A stretch of DNA of 64,000 nucleotides. It comes from Rufibacter roseus (GTDB lineage Bacteria; Bacteroidota; Bacteroidia; Cytophagales; Hymenobacteraceae). The first letter of the stretch is position 1; the number at the start of each line of letters is the position of its first letter. Under the pieces are notes generated by a model. It was not told the origin of the DNA. It did not search any database and worked only from the letters and a program-made list of their open reading frames with translations. The stretch is taken from assembly GCF_001647285.1 (NCBI RefSeq), contig NZ_LRML01000010.1, forward strand, positions 89,362 through 153,361. Direction: 5' to 3'. The translations under genes were made by a program, and so were the position numbers. Of the stretch, positions 51,382 to 60,619 are shown piece after piece.

Positions 51382-54012
51382 ATGAAAACAATCTTTACTT
51401 TTCTAATAGTGGCGGTTCTGGCAGGAGCCGTTTCTTTTATTTCTGCCAAGGAAGAACAGTATACTTATCCGTTCCAAAACCCATCTTTGACCATAGAAGT
51501 CCGGGTAAATGATTTGGTGTCGCGGCTTACACTGGAAGAAAAGGTGGCGCAGATGCTCAATTCTGCTCCAGCCATCGAAAGACTAGGCATTCCGAGCTAC
51601 GATTGGTGGAACGAGGTGCTGCACGGAGTGGCCCGCACACCTTACAAAGTAACGGTGTACCCGCAGGCCATTGGCATGGCCGCCACCTTTGATACTACCT
51701 CTCTAGAGGTAATGGCAGACTACTCCGCTCTAGAGGGAAGAGCCATCTACAACAAAGCCATTGCCGAGGGTAAATCAGGGCAACGCTATGTAGGTCTCAC
51801 GTACTGGACGCCTAACATCAATATTTTCCGGGACCCGCGCTGGGGCAGAGGACAGGAAACCTACGGTGAAGACCCGTTTCTGACCGCCATGCTAGGCCGA
51901 GCTTTTGTACGCGGTTTACAGGGCGATGACCCAAAATACCTGAAAGCGGCGGCCTGTGCCAAGCACTACGCCGTGCACAGCGGTCCGGAGCCGGAGCGCC
52001 ACGTGTTCAATGCCGTGCCGTCTGACTATGATTTATGGGATACCTATCTGCCTGCCTTTGAGGAGCTGGTGGTAAATGCCAAAGTAGCCGGGGTCATGTG
52101 TGCCTACAACGCCTTTAAAGGCCAGCCCTGCTGCGGCTCCGATCAACTCATGAACGACATACTACGCAACCAGTGGAAGTTCACCGGCTACGTGACCTCT
52201 GACTGCTGGGCCATTGACGACTTCTTCAAAAACCACAAAACCCACCCTGACGCCGCTTCTGCCTCTGCTGATGCCGTGATGCATGGCACCGACATTGACT
52301 GCGGTACCGACGCCTATAAAGCTCTGGTGCAGGCCGTGAAAAACGGACAGATCACGGAGCGTATGATAGATGTGTCAGTGAAGAGGTTGTTCACCATCCG
52401 GTTCCGGTTGGGTATGTTTGATCCGGTGGCCATGGTGAAATATGCACAGACACCGGTAAGTGTGCTGGAAAGTGCGCCACACAAAGCGCACTCGCTCAAA
52501 ATGGCTCAGCAGAGCATGGTGCTTCTGAAGAATGAAAAGAACACGCTGCCCCTGCGCAAGAACCTGAAAAAGATAGCCGTAGTGGGTCCTAATGCTGACA
52601 ATGCCATTGCCGTGCTTGGTAACTACAACGGTACCCCATCTGAGATTGTGACGGCGCTGGAGGGCATAAAGCGTAAAGTAGGCCCGGGTACGCAGGTGGT
52701 GTATGAGCAAGCCATTACGTTCACCAAAGACACCCTGCTGGCTTACACCAACATTATCCCGCAACTCAGCTTCAACGGCAAGCCGGGTGTACAGGCCGAG
52801 TACTTCAACAACAAAGAACTGACAGGCCAACCCGTTGCCGTTCGTCAGGAAAACAATGTAGACCATAACTGGCAGGAAGGCGAGACTGTGGTAGGCGCTA
52901 TGAAAGCCTATAATTTCTCGGCCCGCTACACCACAGATTTCACCGCCAACGAAACCGGCTCCATCACCTTTGAAGTAGAAGGCGATGATGGCTATAGACT
53001 TTTAGTAGACGGCAAGGAACAACTCAACGCCTGGAGCCGGAACAGATGGGGAGCTAAGAACTTTAAGCTAGCCACGGAGAAAGGAAAGAAGTACCGCCTG
53101 GTTCTGGAGTACTACCAAGCCGAAGGCAAGGCCTCTATTCAACTACGGGCTGGCAACTTCGCTAAAACCAATTTCAAAGCCTTGGCCAGACGCGTGAAAG
53201 ATGCTGATGCCATCATTTTTGTAGGCGGCATCTCTCCGCAGTTGGAAGGAGAGGAAATGCCTGTAGATGAGCCAGGTTTTAACGGTGGCGACCGCACCTC
53301 CATCTTACTCCCCAAAGTACAGACCGATTTGATGAATGCCCTGAAATCCACAGGCAAGCCAGTGGTGTTTGTGATGATGACCGGCAGCGCCATTGCTATT
53401 CCGTGGGAGGCGGAGAATGTTCCGGCTATTGTGAATGCTTGGTACGCGGGGCAATCGGCGGGCACGGCTATTGCCGATGTGCTGTTCGGCGATCATAATC
53501 CGGCTGGCCGTTTACCGGTTACTTTCTACCGCAGCGATAATGACCTGCCGCCTTTCGGTGACTATTCCATGGAAAACCGCACGTACCGTTATTTTAAAGG
53601 CCAGCCTCTGTACGGCTTCGGCCATGGCCTGAGCTATACCACTTTTGCGTATGATCAGCTGAGCGTGCCAGCCAATGCGCAGTTACACGCTCCGGTTCCG
53701 GTGAGCGTACGGGTAACCAACACTGGCAAAATGGACGGGGAAGAAGTTGTGCAGTTGTACATCTCTCAGCAGGTGCCCGGCTTTAAAACACCTATCAGAG
53801 CCATGAAGGGATTCCAGCGTATTTCGCTTAAAAAAGGCGAAAGCAAAGTGGTAAAATTTAAACTTCGTCCGCAGGATCTCACCGTCATTGACAAAGACGG
53901 TAGCGCCGAATACGTGCCGGGCACTGTGACCATTAGCGTAGGAGGAGGCCAGCCCGATGCTCAAACTAAAAAGGCCAGAAAAACAGTAGAAGGTGTAGTG
54001 GCACTTAAGTAA
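51382..54012 (+). CDS. Glycoside hydrolase family 3 enzyme with PA14 domain
   Basis: From the ATG at 51382 the product has 876 residues with a signal peptide (MKTIFTFLIVAVLAGAVSFI). The GH3 TIM-barrel (about 35-370) contains WNEVLHGVAR, RDPRWGRGQETYGEDPF and KHYAVHSGPEPERH. The nucleophile is Asp274 in YVTSDCWAIDDF. The alpha/beta sandwich domain is interrupted by a PA14 domain (about 470-590; VQAEYFNNKELTG and FEVEGDDGYRLLVDG), and a fibronectin-III-like domain ends the protein. The motifs resemble beta-xylosidase/alpha-arabinofuranosidase-type GH3 enzymes most. It acts in the periplasm or at the surface and may process plant cell-wall sugars, as the pectate lyase would suggest. Confidence 0.95.
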   Translation: MKTIFTFLIVAVLAGAVSFISAKEEQYTYPFQNPSLTIEVRVNDLVSRLTLEEKVAQMLNSAPAIERLGIPSYDWWNEVLHGVARTPYKVTVYPQAIGMAATFDTTSLEVMADYSALEGRAIYNKAIAEGKSGQRYVGLTYWTPNINIFRDPRWGRGQETYGEDPFLTAMLGRAFVRGLQGDDPKYLKAAACAKHYAVHSGPEPERHVFNAVPSDYDLWDTYLPAFEELVVNAKVAGVMCAYNAFKGQPCCGSDQLMNDILRNQWKFTGYVTSDCWAIDDFFKNHKTHPDAASASADAVMHGTDIDCGTDAYKALVQAVKNGQITERMIDVSVKRLFTIRFRLGMFDPVAMVKYAQTPVSVLESAPHKAHSLKMAQQSMVLLKNEKNTLPLRKNLKKIAVVGPNADNAIAVLGNYNGTPSEIVTALEGIKRKVGPGTQVVYEQAITFTKDTLLAYTNIIPQLSFNGKPGVQAEYFNNKELTGQPVAVRQENNVDHNWQEGETVVGAMKAYNFSARYTTDFTANETGSITFEVEGDDGYRLLVDGKEQLNAWSRNRWGAKNFKLATEKGKKYRLVLEYYQAEGKASIQLRAGNFAKTNFKALARRVKDADAIIFVGGISPQLEGEEMPVDEPGFNGGDRTSILLPKVQTDLMNALKSTGKPVVFVMMTGSAIAIPWEAENVPAIVNAWYAGQSAGTAIADVLFGDHNPAGRLPVTFYRSDNDLPPFGDYSMENRTYRYFKGQPLYGFGHGLSYTTFAYDQLSVPANAQLHAPVPVSVRVTNTGKMDGEEVVQLYISQQVPGFKTPIRAMKGFQRISLKKGESKVVKFKLRPQDLTVIDKDGSAEYVPGTVTISVGGGQPDAQTKKARKTVEGVVALK

Positions 54013-54057
54013 AGGAACTGGTTACGTCACTACAGAGCAAAGCTTTGAATAAGCCAG

Positions 54058-54094
54058 CGTTTTAGGCTTGTTTTTGAAAATCAGCTCAAAAACG
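54058..54094 (+). repeat. Dispersed palindromic element downstream of the GH3 gene
   Basis: CGTTTTAGGCTTG, centre TTTTTGAAAA, then TCAGCTCAAAAACG. It follows a plus-strand gene, yet has the same orientation as copies that follow minus-strand genes. Confidence 0.7.
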
Positions 54095-54109
54095 TAAGCT
54101 GACAGAAAA

Positions 54110-54167
54110 AGCACTGGAAACAGAAGAGGCACCTGCATTTGCAGGTGCCTCTTCTGCTTCCAGTGCT
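54110..54167. terminator. Long two-way hairpin between GH3 and FrnE-type genes
   Basis: A 28-base arm (54110-54137, starting AGCACTGGAAACAGAAG) pairs with 54140-54167 with one G-T wobble and only two bases between the arms. A longer, tighter stem than an ordinary terminator; it separates two convergent genes. Confidence 0.75.
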
Positions 54168-54177
54168 GTCAAATATT

Positions 54178-54873
54178 TTAGTTGCACTCACCGTCTACGG
54201 TGCAGAAGCCTTCGCTGCCGGCACTTAAATCAACGGGCTTTTCTTCTTCCCACACTTTGTCCAATACTTGCTGGAATAGCTCAGTAGGTTGGGCGCCAGA
54301 TACAGCATATTTGCTGTTGAACACGAAGAATGGTACACCGCGGGCACCAACTTGTGCTGCTTCGTATTGGTCTTGCTGAACTTCGGCTTTATAGGCATCA
54401 GATTGTAACACGTTTCTAGCTTCGGTACCGTCTAAACCAACTTCTTCGGCTAGCTGCACCAAAACGTCATGGTTGCCTATGTCTTTGCCCTCGGTATAGT
54501 AAGCGGCAAACAAACGCTCTTTCATCTGGTCTTGCAATTTGTGCTCCTTGGCCAGGTGAAGCAAGCGGTGCGCATCCATGGTGTTGTTGATGATGGCCTT
54601 GTCGAAATCATAGGTTAACCCTACTTCCTTGGCAACGCCCGCCATGTAATCATTCATCTGCTTTCCTTCGGCGGTGGAGGTTCCTTTGCGTTTGCCCAGG
54701 TACTCATGCACCGATTGGCCAGCTACTGGTTGTAGATCAGGGTCTAACTGAAAACTACGCCACACTATCTCTACTTTATCCTTAGGGCCGAAGGTTTCCA
54801 AGGCTTTCTCAAACTTACGCTTACCAATGTAGCAGAACGGACAAACCACATCAGACCATATTTCAACTTTCAT
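54178..54873 (-). CDS. DsbA-family oxidoreductase, FrnE-type
   Basis: The 231-residue protein is a cytoplasmic DsbA-like thioredoxin-fold protein of the FrnE/HCCA-isomerase-like group. It lacks a signal peptide and starts MKVEIWSDVVCPFCYIGKRK, with the redox pair Cys11 and Cys14. The helical insert and the cis-Pro loop (VGARGVPFFVFNSKYAVSGA) are typical. The extra Cys residues at the C-terminus (GFCTVDGECN) recall the second CxC-type site described in Deinococcus FrnE. Likely roles are disulfide isomerisation or oxidative-stress defence. Confidence 0.93.
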   Translation of the reverse strand: MKVEIWSDVVCPFCYIGKRKFEKALETFGPKDKVEIVWRSFQLDPDLQPVAGQSVHEYLGKRKGTSTAEGKQMNDYMAGVAKEVGLTYDFDKAIINNTMDAHRLLHLAKEHKLQDQMKERLFAAYYTEGKDIGNHDVLVQLAEEVGLDGTEARNVLQSDAYKAEVQQDQYEAAQVGARGVPFFVFNSKYAVSGAQPTELFQQVLDKVWEEEKPVDLSAGSEGFCTVDGECN

Positions 54874-55098
54874 AGTAATCTCTTTTAAAAATGAAGGAGG
54901 CTCTCAATGCCACTTGCAAAGCTACACGCTTCGCCTCAATTTATATGTACCTACAACAGTTTAGGTGGCATGAATGTTCCTTCCCTTCTTGTGAGTAGGT
55001 AAACAAACAAGGCACAGCTGAAGGCTTTCAGTACGTAAGCCTGCCACAGATTTATCTATCTTGTTGTTTTCAGTACGTGCCGTCTAAGAATGCGAAGG

Positions 55099-55302
55099 CT
55101 ACAGTTGAACAGTGTCTGCGCCTGAGGTATTATTAGATTCTGAAGATAAATCTAGCGAGTCTAGCCCGCCGTCTGCTCCGTCTACCATGTCTTCTGTGAC
55201 GGTGTTGCCAGTGGTTTCTGCAGGCTTTTGGTCTCCGCAGGAAGTAAGAGTAAACATGGCAGCAAGTAAAAGGAATGCAAAAAAGTTGGCTGTGTTTTTC
55301 AT
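55099..55302 (-). CDS. Small hypothetical lipoprotein
   Basis: From the ATG at 55302 the product has 67 residues: a lipoprotein signal (MKNTANFFAFLLLAAMFTLT, then SCGDQ) and an acidic, disordered tail rich in Asp, Ser, Thr and Gly. Nothing indicates a catalytic role. It stands alone. Confidence 0.7.
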   Translation of the reverse strand: MKNTANFFAFLLLAAMFTLTSCGDQKPAETTGNTVTEDMVDGADGGLDSLDLSSESNNTSGADTVQL

Positions 55303-55446
55303 AGTGGTAAAATGTTGGTATAGGGCAGAATATACTGCGTGTAGCAAAAAGCGACAGTGTATGTTACGTGATTTTGCTTTAACAGGATGAGGAGCCATAT
55401 TCTGCGCCTATGCCTGGCCTACAGCTTGGGTAAGCCACAAGACAAA

Positions 55447-55484
55447 CGTTTTAGGGCTGATTTTCTAAAATCAGCCCTAAAACG
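55447..55484 (+). repeat. Dispersed palindromic element, perfect 18-bp arms
   Basis: CGTTTTAGGGCTGATTTT pairs perfectly with AAAATCAGCCCTAAAACG around a 2-base centre CT. It lies 22 bases past the stop codon of the sugar dehydrogenase gene and may stop its transcription. Confidence 0.8.
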
Positions 55485-55505
55485 CCTCGCCGCTTAAGGC
55501 ACAAT

Positions 55506-56702
55506 TTATTTTTTGCCGGTGTAGGCCACACGATAGATGACTCCGTTGTCATCATCAGAGAACAGCAGAGAGCCGTCGGGGTGTTGGGCAATTCCGCAGG
55601 GGCGGCCAAACTGCGCTTTGTTATTGTTGGTTAAAAAGCCGGTAATAAATTCCTCAATCTGCGTGGGCTGACCGTTCTGAAATTTTACTCGCACCAGATT
55701 GTACCCTACGGCCTCTTGGCGGTTCCAGGAGCCGTGCATTGTGGCAATGGCATCTCCTTGGTATTCTTTCGGAAACTGTGAGCCGGTGTAGAAAACCATA
55801 CCCAGCGGTGCCGCGTGTGCTTTGTACATGAGTTCCGGGTTCTTCGCCTTTTTAGCGTATTCGGCCCAAGTCATGTTCTTGGGTTCATCAGCTTTGTTGG
55901 GCTTTCCGTTTTCATAGACATAAGGCCAGCCATAGTCTGCCCCGTCTTCCAGTTTGTTAAATTCTTCTTTAGATACTTCATCGCCTAGCCAGTCTATGCC
56001 ATGGTCAAAACCATACAAGACTTTGGTCTGTGGGTGCCAGTCAAACCCTATGGTGTTGCGCAAGCCCTTGGCAAAAATGCGGCGGTTTTTGCCGTCAGCA
56101 TCGGCCTGAAGCATCGTGGCGTTTAAGTCGCTGGTTTCCTCACAGGCATTGCAGGTGCTCCCCACACTGATATAAAGTTTTCCGTCAGGGCCAAAGGCCA
56201 GGGTGCGATTGTTGTGCTGACCACCCTCTGGCAAACCATCCATGATTTCTTTTAATGAACCAAAGGTGCCATCTTTGTTGATCTCGGTGGTGTAAACCTT
56301 ATTTACGGTAATGAGGTAAGCCTTGCCATCTCTGAGAGCAATGCCGTGCATGTTCTCCTTCTGCGCCACTACTTTGGTGACCTCTGCTTTGCCGTCTTTG
56401 TTTTTATCTTGCAGCATGGTAACCGTGCCGGCATCGCGGCTAGTTACGTACACCGTGCCGTCTGGGGCAATGGCCAGCATGCGGGGCTTACCCAAATTTT
56501 CAGCGAACTTTGTGACGGTAAAACCTGCCGGGGCCTTCAGTTGACGTACGTTGGCATCTGTAGGAGCCAGCAACGCAGGTTTAAAAATATGACCTTGCAC
56601 GCTTTCAGAAATAGCTTCTTTTTTAACCTGAGCAGCTACAGGCAGCGCCAGAAATACTGTCAAGAACAGCTGAAGAACGGTAGATGAGATACTTTTTTTC
56701 AT
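55506..56702 (-). CDS. PQQ-dependent sugar (sorbosone/glucose-type) dehydrogenase
   Basis: From the ATG at 56702 the product has 398 residues with a signal peptide (MKKSISSTVLQLFLTVFLAL, then PVAAQ). The six-bladed propeller of the GSDH family is seen in GKPRMLAIAPDGTVYVTSRD, NRTLAFGPDGKLYISVGSTC, RIFAKGLRNTIGFDWHP and GIDWLGDEVSKEEF. These enzymes oxidise sugars in the periplasm with PQQ as cofactor. Some Bacteroidota members may have lost PQQ binding; this cannot be decided here. It is divergent from the TonB receptor gene. Confidence 0.92.
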   Translation of the reverse strand: MKKSISSTVLQLFLTVFLALPVAAQVKKEAISESVQGHIFKPALLAPTDANVRQLKAPAGFTVTKFAENLGKPRMLAIAPDGTVYVTSRDAGTVTMLQDKNKDGKAEVTKVVAQKENMHGIALRDGKAYLITVNKVYTTEINKDGTFGSLKEIMDGLPEGGQHNNRTLAFGPDGKLYISVGSTCNACEETSDLNATMLQADADGKNRRIFAKGLRNTIGFDWHPQTKVLYGFDHGIDWLGDEVSKEEFNKLEDGADYGWPYVYENGKPNKADEPKNMTWAEYAKKAKNPELMYKAHAAPLGMVFYTGSQFPKEYQGDAIATMHGSWNRQEAVGYNLVRVKFQNGQPTQIEEFITGFLTNNNKAQFGRPCGIAQHPDGSLLFSDDDNGVIYRVAYTGKK

Positions 56703-56858
56703 TTTTTCACAGTTTGGGTGGGGCAGTATGCGTATGGAAGGTGACACTGCCGCCATGTTTAATTTATACCTCTTTGTAAAACTGATTTACTTCTGCTTTG
56801 TTTCAGACTGCGGTGGCAGCCTCCTCCGAATCAAATCTTCTTTGCTACACATTTACTC

Positions 56859-59117
56859 ATGAAATACCTTTTTGCGTTTTTGCTTTTTGGCCTTATGTTT
56901 TCCGCAGATGCCCAGATAATTGTAAAGGGCCAGGTGCTGGACACGAAAACCAGAAGACCATTGGAGGCCGCCGTGCTCAGCCTCACTAACGGACAAAGCA
57001 TAGCCGTAACCGATGCAGCCGGGAGATTCTCTGTGGAGTTGCCCAGTGCGGTAGATAGTCTGATTGTATCCCGTTCCCTAACCCATAAAACCTTAAAAAT
57101 AGCCTTGCGCAGGCAGGAACTGGTGGTACTGCTGGAGCCATTGGCCGTAAATCTGCAGGAAGTGGTGGTGACAGGCTATGAAACCCGCAGACCTTTGCTT
57201 CAAACTGCCGGTGCCATAGGGTTGCTTTCTACCCGAGAGTTAGAGCGTTTCCCGCAGACCACACTGGTACCAGCGCTTAACACCTTGCCTGGGGTGCGCA
57301 TGGAGGAAAGGGCCACCGCCAGCTACCGGATCTCCATTAGGGGAAGCAGCCTGCGGGCGCCATACGGAGTGCGGAACGTAAAGATGTACCTGAATGAGAT
57401 TCCGCTGTTAGAGGCCAACGGAACCATTCCTTTGAACACGCTAGATGCCGCTACCATTGGCAACGTTGAAGTGATAAAAGGCCCCGCGGGAAGCGTGTAC
57501 GGAGCCGGCACGGGTGGCACTATTCTGCTGGAAACGGTAAAGCCTGAGGAAAGCAGTGTGATGGCAGGCGGCTTGGTGGGTTCTTATGGATTGCGCCGTT
57601 ATACCGCTGCCGCCAGTGTGGCCAGTGAAAAATCAAACCTGCTGCTGCGCTACGACAATCAGACGTTAGATGGCTACCGTGAACAAAGTGCCATGGACAG
57701 AAAAACCTTGTTGCTATCAGGGCAGTTCACGCCAACAGAGAAGCAGAGCCTCTCCTTCCATGCCTTGTATTCTGATTTGTTTTATGAACTGCCTGGCGCG
57801 CTCACCCATGAGCAGTTTGAAGCGAACCCGCGGGCGGCAAGGCAACTAAACAAAGACCAAAATGCCACACTCCACGTGGAAGGACTGAACCTGGGCCTGG
57901 TGCATAATTACCAGTTCAACGAACGCTGGAGCAACACCACCTCTTTGTTCGGGAACTTCAGTTTTCTGGATCACCCTTTCGTGACCGATTATGAACGGAA
58001 CCTGAACCAGAGTTTTGGCGGCCGTACCCGCACCACTTATCGTACCGATCTGGCAGGTTTGCCCATGCGCTTTACGGTAGGGGCAGAGGGGCATCAGCGG
58101 TTTGTAAATGCCCGGCAGTACGTGAACAATGCCGGTACTCCCGGTGCTTTAAATATTGATGATGAAGTAACCATCAAAGAAGGGTTCATTTTTGGGCAGG
58201 CCGAAGTAGACTTGCCAGCCAATTTCCTGCTGACGCTGGGTGCCAGTCTGAATAGTTTGCGTTATGAGATAGCCCGAGTTTCTGATGCCGCTACCAATCC
58301 AAACTTTAAGCAGAATCGCAGCATTGACGCGCAATTTTCGCCTCGGGTGGGACTGGTGAAGGTGGTATCGCCCACTTTGTCAGTACACACCAGTGTGAGC
58401 GCAGGATTCTCTCCGCCAACCGAGGCAGAAATCAGACCTTCAGATGGCAGCATTAATACAGATCTGCAGCCGGAGCGAGGTTTGAATTATGAAGTGGGCT
58501 TGCGCGGAAATCTGTTGAACCAGCGTTTTACCTATGATTTAGTGGGGTTCTGGTTTACCCTGGAGGAAACAATCGTGAGCCGCACCACTTCTTCAGGAGT
58601 GGCGGTATTTGATAATGCCGGCGAAACAAAGCAGCAAGGGGTAGAGCTGGCGCTAGGATACGCTATTGTGCAGAAGCCGGAGCAGCCGCTGAGTTTACTG
58701 AAAGTTTGGGGCGCTTATACCTATAATCGTTTCCTGTTTCAGGAGTATCGGCAAAACGAGAATGATTTCACAGGTAACCGCCTCCCGGGCACCGCGCCTC
58801 ATGTAGCTGTTGCAGGTTTAGATGTAGATACCAAGCCAGGCTTTTACCTCAATGCCACCGCTAACTATTCAGATGAAATTCCGCTGAACAACCAGAACAC
58901 CGTGTACGCTGACGCTTACTTTATTGTGGGAGCCCGCTCTGGGTTCCGGCGTACTTTTCAGGGGAAGTGGCATGTAGATGTGTACGGCGGAATAGACAAT
59001 GCCACTGACCGAGTGTATAGCTTGGGCAATGATTTAAATGGCTTCGGGAACCGATACTTTCAGGCTGCGCCCGCCCGTAATTTCTACGCAGGGGTTCAAC
59101 TGAGGAAAAGCTTTTAA
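56859..59117 (+). CDS. TonB-dependent receptor
   Basis: The 752-residue outer-membrane protein has a signal peptide (MKYLFAFLLFGLMFSADAQ) and a carboxypeptidase-regulatory-like domain (about 20-95). A TonB-box-like stretch (LQEVVVTGYETRR) leads to the plug (about 105-215; ISIRGSSLRAPYGVRNVKMY and VEVIKGPAGSVYGAGTGGTI). The 22-stranded barrel ends in GVQLRKSF. The architecture is that of FecA/FhuA-type ferric siderophore receptors rather than SusC. The ligand is unknown; no regulator or permease genes are adjacent. Confidence 0.95.
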   Translation: MKYLFAFLLFGLMFSADAQIIVKGQVLDTKTRRPLEAAVLSLTNGQSIAVTDAAGRFSVELPSAVDSLIVSRSLTHKTLKIALRRQELVVLLEPLAVNLQEVVVTGYETRRPLLQTAGAIGLLSTRELERFPQTTLVPALNTLPGVRMEERATASYRISIRGSSLRAPYGVRNVKMYLNEIPLLEANGTIPLNTLDAATIGNVEVIKGPAGSVYGAGTGGTILLETVKPEESSVMAGGLVGSYGLRRYTAAASVASEKSNLLLRYDNQTLDGYREQSAMDRKTLLLSGQFTPTEKQSLSFHALYSDLFYELPGALTHEQFEANPRAARQLNKDQNATLHVEGLNLGLVHNYQFNERWSNTTSLFGNFSFLDHPFVTDYERNLNQSFGGRTRTTYRTDLAGLPMRFTVGAEGHQRFVNARQYVNNAGTPGALNIDDEVTIKEGFIFGQAEVDLPANFLLTLGASLNSLRYEIARVSDAATNPNFKQNRSIDAQFSPRVGLVKVVSPTLSVHTSVSAGFSPPTEAEIRPSDGSINTDLQPERGLNYEVGLRGNLLNQRFTYDLVGFWFTLEETIVSRTTSSGVAVFDNAGETKQQGVELALGYAIVQKPEQPLSLLKVWGAYTYNRFLFQEYRQNENDFTGNRLPGTAPHVAVAGLDVDTKPGFYLNATANYSDEIPLNNQNTVYADAYFIVGARSGFRRTFQGKWHVDVYGGIDNATDRVYSLGNDLNGFGNRYFQAAPARNFYAGVQLRKSF

Positions 59118-59156
59118 GTGTTTTAGCCTTACTTTCTGAAAAACAGCCCCAAAACG
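59118..59156 (+). repeat. Dispersed palindromic element downstream of the TonB receptor gene
   Basis: GTGTTTTAGCCTTAC, centre TTTCTGAAAAA, then CAGCCCCAAAACG. It begins directly at the stop codon of a plus-strand gene. Confidence 0.7.
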
Positions 59157-59370
59157 TTCAGGTTCAAAACGACATTCGCTGCCCTGTAGCATTAGGCATG
59201 TGGAGTAGGCGCATGTGTTCAATTCAACAGATTGAAGAGTTTAAACCTATTCAGGTAATGAAATTAAAAACAGATTGGATGAAGTGGATACTGGGCGAAA
59301 GGGAGGTGTTGATCTCGACGAGAAAAGAGAGAGATGAATTAAGATCAGACCCAAGTGGGCAGGCAGATGT

Positions 59371-60099
59371 TTACGTTTTTTGTTGAAGAACAAATTCTCG
59401 TTCACCCGATACATGCTGGTACAAAGCCTGCACAAAGCCTGATTCTGGATGTACCCAATACGTGACTTTTACCTTGCCTATAGGGCTCTCATCTAAAGCA
59501 ATCATTTTACGGCACTTAGAGTATTTGCTTTTGCCGATTTTCAGATCTTCGGCGCCAACGTAGGTGAGCACCCGCCTAATAGAGTAGGAAGGGCCAGGAT
59601 GTAACGTGCCAGCGGTTAAACCTTTGACCAGCTGATTCTTCTCCTTGCCCTCCTCCATCATCCAGTCAACTTCTAACGGAAGGGTATAGGAAGTGAAGTC
59701 ATGCTGGTAAATAGATGGAAATGCCAGGGTGTACGCATGTTCATCGGCGGTGAGTTGAGCTGGTATTTGCTCCGGAATGCTGTCAGTTGACCAATGTCCT
59801 GCCAACGAAAGGCTGTAGTAGGTATGCTCCTGCTCTTCTTCATAATCTGTGGCGGATGAGTCCTTCACAAAAAGAGTGACCGTATCGGTAGAGAATATTG
59901 TGCCGCTGGAATCTTTGGCCGTTAACAGGTATGGGTAATTTTTGCCTGGTTTAAACAGGTATAAAGAATCTTCTTGTTCTGTTTCGGGGCTACTCCCGCA
60001 GGCTGAAAGCAACAGCAACATGCACAGGGCAAGCTGCGGCAATAAAGAGTTGTGGCGTAGTATGTGCGCTATATTTTTTATCAAAAATGCAGGATTCAA
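59371..60099 (-). CDS. Hypothetical lipoprotein
   Basis: The product of about 242 residues has a lipoprotein signal (LLPQLALCMLLLLSAC). The start is uncertain: the frame opens with TTG at 60099 and has no good ATG before the signal. The mature part is beta-rich with repeated Thr/Ser/Tyr strands (HTYYSLSLAGHWSTDSI, IGKVKVTYWVHPESG). The last part, YSKCRKMIALDESPIGKVKV, resembles small beta-sandwich lipoproteins of Bacteroidota. The function is unknown. Confidence 0.75.
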   Translation of the reverse strand: MNPAFLIKNIAHILRHNSLLPQLALCMLLLLSACGSSPETEQEDSLYLFKPGKNYPYLLTAKDSSGTIFSTDTVTLFVKDSSATDYEEEQEHTYYSLSLAGHWSTDSIPEQIPAQLTADEHAYTLAFPSIYQHDFTSYTLPLEVDWMMEEGKEKNQLVKGLTAGTLHPGPSYSIRRVLTYVGAEDLKIGKSKYSKCRKMIALDESPIGKVKVTYWVHPESGFVQALYQHVSGEREFVLQQKT

Positions 60100-60317
60100 A
60101 ATCAGAGAAGCTAGACTTGCAGAGAGTTACAAGTTCGGCTTAAAATAAGTGAAAAGAGGGCAGTTTCAAAACCGACTCTTTGTTGCCATAGGCCTTGAGG
60201 CTTACGTAAAAGGGTAGTCATTTTGTTGCCTAAATTGTTTTAATACCTGTTTTCACAGAAGTTTATTTGCCCTGCATTGTTGAAAGGGCATTCTTGCTTT
60301 ACCTGAAGTAGAAAGAA

Positions 60318-60530
60318 CTAGAGATGCATTAACTCAGCAGCAGAAGGTAGATGCTCTTGATGCGGTACAAAAGTTTCAATTTTCCTAAAACCACCTTGCT
60401 TAAGAAATCTTCTAAAATCTTTTTTAGCTGGGTTTGCTGTCAGCTCCTCTTTCAGCTTGTTCACAAGCTCAAGCTGTTGGAGATGGGCTGAATCATTTGA
60501 GATGTTACGAGTAGTGCCAGTTATGAAGAG
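60318..60530 (-). pseudogene. Possible gene remnant lacking a start codon
   Basis: The minus-strand frame ending in TAG at 60318-60320 is open back past the hairpin at 60542-60578. It reads like a protein end: HLQQLELVNKLKEELTANPA, then KKDFRRFLKQGGFRKIETFV and PHQEHLPSAAELMHL. No plausible start is present. It could be the tail of a lost gene or chance. The rest of the 520-base gap shows nothing else. Confidence 0.25.
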
Positions 60531-60531
60531 T

Positions 60532-60578
60532 GAAAAATAAAAAAGGCGTTTTCGGGCTGATTTCCCGAAAACGCCTTT
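60532..60578 (-). terminator. Intrinsic terminator of the M16 gene, in a palindromic-element copy
   Basis: A perfect 15-bp stem AAAGGCGTTTTCGGG (60542-60556) with CCCGAAAACGCCTTT (60564-60578). On the minus strand TTTTTTATTTTTC follows. It lies 42 bases beyond the M16 stop. The arms recall the dispersed palindrome, but the order and the T run make it a genuine terminator. Confidence 0.85.
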
Positions 60579-60619
60579 AAAACGGATACGCTGATAATAC
60601 CAGCTGCTCCTGATTGAGC

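Noticed and set aside
59198..59386. 62-codon frame on the plus strand between the TonB receptor and the lipoprotein gene
   Set aside because: It overlaps the end of the convergent lipoprotein gene, has no recognisable family or promoter, and its opposite strand is equally open.
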